From: Crossaster papposus
Lineage: Eukaryota; Echinodermata; Asteroidea; Velatida; Solasteridae
NCBI GenBank assembly: GCA_037893245.1
Contig: JBAIAA010000741.1
Span: 641,501-705,500, forward strand
Reading direction: 5' to 3'
Length of the DNA stretch: 64,000 bases
Both the position numbers and the translations under genes were made by a program. Each line of letters opens with the position of its first letter. The stretch's first letter is position 1. The notes below the pieces were generated by a model, which saw only the letters and a program-made list of their open reading frames with translations, ran no database searches and was not told the DNA's origin. Below are positions 49,401-58,400 of this stretch, piece by piece.

Positions 49401-52400
49401 GCACTGTGCATTTTACAAGTAAATTAGTAGCCGGTTTATAACAATGCAAATATTTCATTGGATTAAATATTTGAATGCTTGTATTCGATTGGATTATATT
49501 TGAATGCTTGTATTGGATTGGAATAAATATTTGAATGCTTGTATTCGATTGGATTAAATATTTGAATGCTTGGTAAACTGAAAGGGCTGGTTGTTTTTTA
49601 AAATATTTTAGTATTTGTCTGGCTGACCATTTTAATCATAATATAAGCAAATCCAAATTTGTTTTTTCTCTTGTTATTTCCCCGAAGATATTGAATTTGT
49701 TCCTGGCACTTCTTCTGAACTCATTCGCCTCGGATTCGCTGAGGAAGGACGAAATGGATGAGGCACGTCTCGGCCTGGCTGTTGCCAAACTGAAGCGCTG
49801 GGCCAAAGCAGTCTTCTCCATATGCCGCTGTCGAATCTGCCGGTCTAGTAAAGTCGCTCCTAGCGACAAGGCTATTATAGCCCAGACGAAGGGTGAGAAC
49901 AATCGCGTCACAGCGGACCAGTCAGGAGAGGTTTGCACAAAGTTCACAGTCGTCGAAGATGATGACTCTGTTTCGCAGATAAGTTTGAATAGTAGAACAA
50001 GTGAGTTAAAGGCAGTGTGGTGTTTGCGGTGCGGTCTTTTTTTTAAAGATTCGATTGTTGTTATTTTCATTGCCTCTTTTTAATTTTTTGAAAACTTTTA
50101 CTGAGTTTTTGTTTGTACATTGTTTAACACTCACAAAAAGACAATCCAAAATGTTGTTGAGATTCTTTTTGTGACTTGTGAGCACACTATGCCCGAACTT
50201 TAAATAATGAGACATGGTGAAACACACAAGATATCATTTCTGTTTTCGTGACCACATTGTTTCTGGTAAATCAAAGGTAATATTTACATATCAACAAAAT
50301 AAATTACTAAATTATTATGAAACACTTTACTTTACTAAGTGACTATTAGTTTCAAGCATCCTTTGAAGTCATAGCACCTGGTGTGCAGTAATTTCAAGAA
50401 AAGTGGAATTTCCAAAATGTTGGCTGACCCTCATTTTGAAAAGTGAGAAGCTCTCTGAACACCAAAACTCACAACACTTGCAGTTTGTATTTTTAAAACA
50501 AGGTGCAAAACAAACGACCCAAAATCATTTCATTTTTTTTTTACCAACAAAAATAATTTCATCTCAGTGGCTTACTACCCATATGGAAGATCTCTCCGTC
50601 CCTTTTAATTTGACGCCACATTTTTTTTGGTGATACTTGCCCTAAATTTCTACGATATGCTAACTTTTTCTTTAATTTCAGTGAATTGTGTGGAGTTAGA
50701 ACCCATCTCAAGTTGTCGCAATACCCTCGTGGCAGTCCTCCCTTACCCGAACGGCTCGATACACAACGGGTCAATCTACACTTCTATCAACGGGTTCATG
50801 TGTAATGGCGTGAGGCATAATGGTTGCGTTAATGGTCACTGCACTACCTCACTGGTGCCGAACGGTAACTACATCGAGCTCGAAAGCAGAAACAATAGCG
50901 CAGTCAGTCTACGGGTGAGAAATTTGCTTACTAAATTTAAACGAAAAGTTATTACGGCCTGACGTTTAAATCTTAACAAGATCTTCTTCAGAGGCAAAAT
51001 GACAGAGGTACAGGGAACCAATATGAGGGGGGAACACAGGCATGTAGGGTTGTTCATGTACTACATGACCCCTTGAGGACAGAAGCACAATAGGCGAACA
51101 GAGATCCTTTCAGTCCTTGGGCATTCGTCTTTTGTTGAATTTTGCTCGCTAAGTCTATGGGGTTTAAGGTTATAGTACAGGACCAAAGGGAAACACAATT
51201 GGGTATCCTCGGTCGTTATGGTAAAACATGACCGCATGGGAGGAGAAACACCTGTTGGTTTGGGTTTTTGGTGGTTTTTTTTCCTCAAAATTGTTCGGGA
51301 CAATTACACCGAGTATGCAGTGAATTGCAAAACTCAAATTTCATCTTCTGAACGGTTTGGTTGCTGTACCCGCTGCTAATCAGCTAACGTCTGCACTAGA
51401 AAGCAGGAGGTTGTGGGTTCGAGTCTCACCCGACGAACAATACTCAGTATACAGTGTTTGTAAAAAAAAAAGTTGGTGAAGAGCAAAACCCAATATTGAA
51501 TTCACTAGACTTTTCTTTTGTTTTGTTTTCTTTTTTCTCTGATAACTTTTGTTTAGCTTAAATAATTAAGACATCGTTTTGAATCCCTTCAGCACCGGCG
51601 ATCCTCGTGCACCGTGTTTGCCTCCCTGGCCGTCAATTCCCCGGACAAGAGAGACGAGGCGCTGGAAATCACCGTTATCAACTTGGACTCGGAAACGGGC
51701 GAAGAGGAGTCGAGGAGCAGAGTCGTCCAGGAGCCTCTGACGCTCGCGCCCAGCAGACCAGCTACTTCGGTTTGCCGAGACGCGCTGGTGGAAGCCGGGA
51801 TTATCAAGGACCCGATCCACGATTGTTTCCCGCAGATCTGTGAAGCGTACTGCGGTCGGAAGTGCCCCTGTGCCTTCTACCGCAGTCCCGAGACATCGTC
51901 TTGTTATTCTCTCTGGCTGCGATTTCGAGAAGCGGTCTACACGGTCGTGGAAAACAAATTCTTCGAGGGGTTCATCATTTTAGTCATCTTTGCTAGTGCT
52001 GTCACACTGGTATGTCTTCCTTTTGTGCAATGGCAACATGAAGAGGGAGAGGGGAGAGGGGAGAGGGGGACAGGGGAAACAGGGACAGGGGAAACAGGGA
52101 CAGGGGAAACAGGGACAGGGGAAACAGGGACAGGGGAAACAGGGCATCTGACTGGAGTGTAAAAGTGTCATGGCCTACTGGTCGCGAGCATCGAATAGGC
52201 AGTCTGCTGGTAGAACTGCAGGTTATGGGTTCGAACCCAGCATAATATAGGTAGAGGCATTCTTAATGCCTTGCAGTTGACTAGTTACCCATCCCAACCC
52301 TACTCATACTGTGAAGAGATCAGATTATCTTTTTCCTTTGTAACCCACATGACAAGTTCAGTCAGATTTCCAGTCACAGGTCCAGTCACAAGTCTTTTTC

Positions 52401-55400
52401 AAAAAATTCAAATTGGCGAAATAAGATATTCGAATATACGATAATCAAATATTTTGTAATATATGGTTCAGCCCTAAAATATCACATTTGAGAAAAAGAC
52501 AATTTTTAAAATAAAACACTTTTTTGTAAAACTCTTTTTTTTCCAGGTATTTGAGGATATCTATCTCCCTAGTAACCCGGTCATGCAACAAGTGTTGTAT
52601 GTTTGTAACATCGTCTTCGCGGTCATTTTTGTCGTCGAGATGTTCCTGAAGTGGATCGCGATCGGATTCGTGAAGTATTTCACCAGCTTCTGGTATTGGC
52701 TGGATTTCGTCATCGTTATCGTAAGTTCTAGTCTTTATATACAACATTTGCCAACATCAAAAATAAAAACTACAAAATTTTATATGAAATAACTTACTTA
52801 GCTGTAATTCAACAATAGTGTTAAACATCCCTGTGAAATTGTGGCACTCTGTGTCAGGGTTTTATTCGTGTTACTACAAGTTCATCACAAGTCCTTCAGT
52901 CTCAAGTCAAGTCGCTAGCTGTTCAAATGAACGAAAGCATTCCTTTTCAATGGATGATAAAGACAGCTGGCTGGTTGTGTTTGCAGTCTGTGACCAGGGA
53001 TGTGCGTCAACTAATAAACTACAGTCTGGCAATCAAGGCCAGCATGGTTATATTAGGCCGCGTCCGAATCTCTTGTCTATGGCTATTGTCTAGGTGTTCC
53101 CCCATTACAACTACACGTGAGCAGGCTGACAATAGACGTAGCCGTAGCTCTGGAAGCCCGTTTCGGACACGGCCTTACAATTGCTTAATTAGATGGTAAT
53201 TGACTCAAACTAATGAACACAAGTGTTACCATGGAGACTATAAGTTTTTCTTTTCTCTTATAACGCCAAAACAAGGTGACCATGGTAAATGTGCGTTTTA
53301 TAAGTCCATAAATTGTTATTATTAACCCTAACGATCCAGCCAAAGGGTTTGGTGGAGTCCATCTGTTTAGTGCACCGTTTAATAGCACAGGGTGTTGGGA
53401 TTTGCAAGGATGAGGAAGGTTCCTAGTAAATCGCCAGAAGGAGTTAGGGTTGAGGGAATAAATGCGTTGTTGGGAGGTATTAAACACTATGTTTGTGACT
53501 GGTTAACCAGTTCGCGCCGGGATTATTTTAACATCGCTGAGCCGAGGGGCGGGATTATTTTAAACGAAACTCGATCCGAAGCGGGTTCAGGCTGATAGTG
53601 CCGGGAAGCACACCCACGCATTTCCGGCCTTGCGCGCTGCCGACATACATTTCCGAACTTGAACTTGGCGTGTTTATGCGTCATCCGTTTTGAATTTAGG
53701 GAAATTTGTGCGTTTATATACGTCTGGAATCTGGATGCTGATAGGTATCCGAGCCAAAGGCAAGGGTAATTATCAGACTCCAACAAATATTGAGGTAGGG
53801 TTTCTTTACTGAGTACCCATGTTTTTTTTGTAATTGGGTGACTGGTTCTCAAACTACACGTAAATTCACACCCCTATTATGTTTACTTGGACTGTTATTA
53901 GTGTTTACTTGGATTAATTTCATCTGTTTGTTCTTTTTTCTTGTAACCATACATTTATTAGATTGCCATGATGACCTTGATTCTGGATGCCTTTGGTCTG
54001 TCCAGGATCAGTGCTTTCAGGGCGTTACGTACACTTCGCGCGCTGCGTCCGCTCCGTGCTATCTCAAGGTGGCAAGGCATGAAGGTATACACTCAACTAC
54101 ACGTTTTATTTCATTTCTGTCGGGCACTAAAACGAAACCAAAAATTCTCAAAAGTGTGCAAACTATTACCAGCTAAAGAAATGTAGAGAGAACAGATTAA
54201 GGAAATCACATTCTTATTTTATACAAGAATTGTTGAGTAAAATAAATATATTCCTTGCTCAAAAAAGGTCTACCTGGGCTACATATCTGACCAACATATC
54301 TGACCAACATATCTGACCAACATATCTGACCAACATATCTGACCAACATATCTGACCAACATATCTGACCAACATATCTGACCAACATATCCGACCAACA
54401 TATCCGACCAACATATCCGACCAACATATCCGACCAACATATCCGACCAACATATCCGACCAACATATCCGTCCAACATATCCGTCCAACATATCCGACC
54501 AACATATCCGACCAACATATCCGACCAACATATCCGTCCAACATATCTGACCAACATATCTGACCAACATATCCGACCAACATATCTGACCAACATATCC
54601 GACCAACATATCCGACCAACATATCTGACCAACATATCTGACCAACATATCCGTCCAACATATCCGTCCAACATATCCGACCAACATATCCGACCAACAT
54701 ATCCGACCAACATATCCGTCCAACATATCCGTCCAACATATCCGACCAACATATCTGACCAACATATCTGACCAACATATCTGACCAACATATCCGACCA
54801 ACATATCCGACCAACATATCCGACCAACATATCCGACCAACATATCTGACCAACATATCTGACCAACATATCCGACCAACATATCCGACCAACATATCTG
54901 ACCAGTGGTGTAAATCTGTATCTGGTTGGTTCACTGCATGACATGTGTAGCTGCAAGCGACCCACTAATGCTTGTCTGTGGTGGTAATAATTTCTCTGAC
55001 AGATCGTTGTGAATGCGCTCGCCCATGCCATTCCGGCCATTGTCAACGTGGTGTTGGTCTGCGTCGTCTTCTGGCTAATCTTCAGCATCATGGGGGTGCA
55101 GTTCTTCAAGGGTACCTTCTCCAAATGCGTGGACGAGGAAGGCAACAGGCTTGGCTTAGACGTCGTCAATAACTACTCCGACTGCCTCCGCCTCGACTAC
55201 ACCTGGGTGTCCAGCAAAATCAACTTTGACAATATCCTCAACGGTTACTTGGCGCTCTTCCAAGTGGTAAGTTAGTCTAAAACCGTGTTTCCATTGGTCG
55301 TTTTCTTTCGCGGCCTCCTGGAAGATGACTTTGACGTGTGTCTTTGCACAATTCTATTGTGTGTTCTCATCGGGACTTTAGTTTTACCACGACTGAATGT

Positions 55401-58400
55401 TTATTGGCGAAACCGGCAAAATGGCACACATTGCTGGTGCTGAAAAAACAATTAACTTAAATTAACTAGTTCGTGCCTGGATTATTTTGACATTGACCGA
55501 ACCCAGGCATAGGATTGTTTTTCATGAACTTCGATCAGATACGGGTTCAGGCTGGCATCTGTGGGGAGCTCACCTTGATATTTCCTATCCCGCTAGCTGC
55601 GAGCTGGTGTCGGACTGATATTTTCGGCTTTGCTGGTAAATCCGTCATTCATTTTGAATTCCAGAAAAACTTTGTGTATACATGTTCTCCGACGCGAACG
55701 GGTTAAAACTACAGTTTTGTTTTTGTTGGTTGAATTTATATGATCGGCGCTCTCTTTTTAGGCCACGTTTGAAGGATGGCAAGAGGTGATTGAAGACGCA
55801 GTAGACAATCGGGGGGTGGGCATGCAGCCCAGCTTTGAGGCCAGTTCTATCTCCTACGTCTTCTTCGTTATCTTCATTTTCTTTGGCTCGTTTTTCACCC
55901 TCAATCTCTTCATCGGTGTCATCATTGAGAACTTCAATCAGCTCAAGAGAAAGGCACGTACAAAATGTTTGTCTCGTCTGAACAAAGTTTAGAGACTATA
56001 TGCAATCATATGCAATCAATTTCTTTACGTAGTCCGTCTGTATTTATGACATTTTGGTTAAAGTTGAGGTCCAATTCCCATCAAACTTAGTCATGAATGC
56101 AATATTGTAACTTTATATCATGGTTGTGTTAAAAGTTAAGTACTGAGGTCAAAGGTTATATGCAGTCAAAGGTTATTTGAGGTCAAGTTGCTCAAATGGG
56201 CTTGGATTGTAAAATTTGTCTCATTTGAAAACAAGTCCAATTGAAAACTTGGGTCGTAGATGCAATATGGAAACTTGCATGTGATGGTGATAGTACAGGC
56301 CACGGGTCATTTGAGGTCAAGTTGTAAAACAGGATAATCGTGAAAGTAGGCGAGACTTGTGGTTCGAGAACCATCCTTGTTTATAAGGTTTGTCAGTATT
56401 CTTGCACATTTATTTTCAATTGTGTACAAAAACAGACACTTTGACAAAAAGGGCTCTTAAGACAGGCTCTTTCGGCAAGTTCTTTCTAACTTTTGTTTTG
56501 CTTTTTTAAATGTTTTATTTTGATCATACTTTTTTATCTCGGTCTAATCTTCTTTTTAGTTTTTAGTTTTATTCTGCTTTTTTATTTGGGTCGAATCTTT
56601 TTTTTATATATATATTTTTATTTTTTTTATTTATTTTTCCAGTTTGAAGGTGACAGCTCGTTTGGTTTATTACTAACGACTAGCCAGAAGAAATACTACC
56701 AGACGATGAGGCGCATTGGTAGCCAGAAGCCTACTAAGCAAATCAAGCAACCTACGGTAGGATACCGGGCAACTTTAAAATCAGTAATGATTATTTCACA
56801 ATAGGAATTTTGTATTCTAATGTGAATAACACGGTAGCATACCCAGGTTTTGTGTCAGAACGGCCGACAAAAAATGTGGCTCATCTGGCTAGTGTTTGTC
56901 TCCGGTTTCTCTGTAAGCCACAAACCCTAACCTCTAGGCCACACGCCCTCCAGGTGGGCCATACAATGTCTTACGCTCGGTTCAGACAGGCGTTCCACAG
57001 TCGCGCCGAACCAAATGAGTGAATTGAGTCTGACGTCTGAAATAAATAAGGGCGACAAGGCGCGCCAGACAGCGAACAATCGACTGCTGGAGTTGTTAGA
57101 GCGACTCAGGAGCGACTTGATTTCAATTTGTTTCGGCGCGCCTGGGGAAAGCCTGTCTGAACCGAGCGTTAGAATCCATTTTAAAAATACTGTTGTTTTT
57201 GTTCAAATGTTGCCGGTGTGAGTACGATGTTTCAGCACCACAAAAGTTTGAATAGAGTAATTTGCATGCATGCCCTAGATACATCACTAATCGCCCACCC
57301 ACTAGCGAACCATTGGTCCTTAATCAAGCTTGCTCTTTTTTGTATAAACAAACTTTTAATTCTTACTTTTTTTCTGCACTGCTTTCTGAGACATCAGGCC
57401 AGGGTAAGTATAACGAACCGGCGTGACTTGATTTTCGTGTAATAAGCCATTTGCGCGTGACCCCGAGTTAAATTTAAATAATATCTGGTACACTGACTTG
57501 TTCACACAGCTTGGCACAGTTTAACTTTAAATTCTCCAGACCAAAGACACTGTTGCTATATCACGTGATTCGGGGCAAGCTTTTGCATAGTTACGTAAGA
57601 GACGCTCAGCACCAATACGTTGTTTACAATGGGTGAGAATGGCAAAAAGACACCAGACCATTCCAGAGCTGGGGGTTGCTAGCGTATGACGCGTAAGGCT
57701 TGCCCCGAATCACGTGATATAGCAACAGCGTCTTTGGTCTGGAGAATTTAAAGTTAAACTGTGCCAAGCTGTGTGAGCAAGTCAGTGTACCAGATGTTAT
57801 TCAAATTTAACTCAGGGTCACGCGCAAATGGCTTATTACACGACTCTTGTTTGCAGTGTTGGTGTTCATATGTCATGGGCTCAGTGTACGATGCACAAGT
57901 GGCTCCCTCATGTAGGGGTCATGAGACGTCAATGTTCAAATTTACTTCAAATATTTCTTTGTCTACAGAATTTGATGGATTTTGATGTCACTTAAATGGA
58001 GTGATCCTTGGGTTGAGGTTCATCACAATTCATTTAAAATCGGAGGTCAATGTCATCTAGGGGTCATTTGAGGTCATTAATAAATACACAACATTTCACT
58101 TTTTAAAGAAAAGGCAACACTAACAATCCGATGATCTCTTGTCTTTCATCTTGGTCTTTTTATAATTTTCCCGGCAGAACAAGATCCAGGCCTTCTTCTT
58201 CAGACTGACCACAAGCACCAAATTTGAGGTGTACATCGTGATCGTCATCCTGTGCAACATGGTCACGATGTCGTTGGACCACTACCAACAGTCGGCCGAG
58301 TTGTCGTTCGTGTTAGAGACCTTCAACATCGTCTTCACAGCTATCTTCGCTCTCGAGATGGTCCTTAAGCTGATCGGGATGCGACATCATTACTTCCGGG

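Noticed and set aside
51395-51450. tRNA-like box B (GGTTCGAGTCTC), and a similar one at 52170-52240 (GGTTCGAACCC)
   Set aside because: Isolated internal-promoter remnants without a foldable tRNA; probably SINE relics too decayed to delimit.
54206-55169. Three long overlapping minus-strand frames (207-296 codons, [11 protein letters not shown] repeats)
   Set aside because: They arise because a 13-bp stop-free repeat stays open in every frame; no start context, no homology, and it lies in a channel intron.
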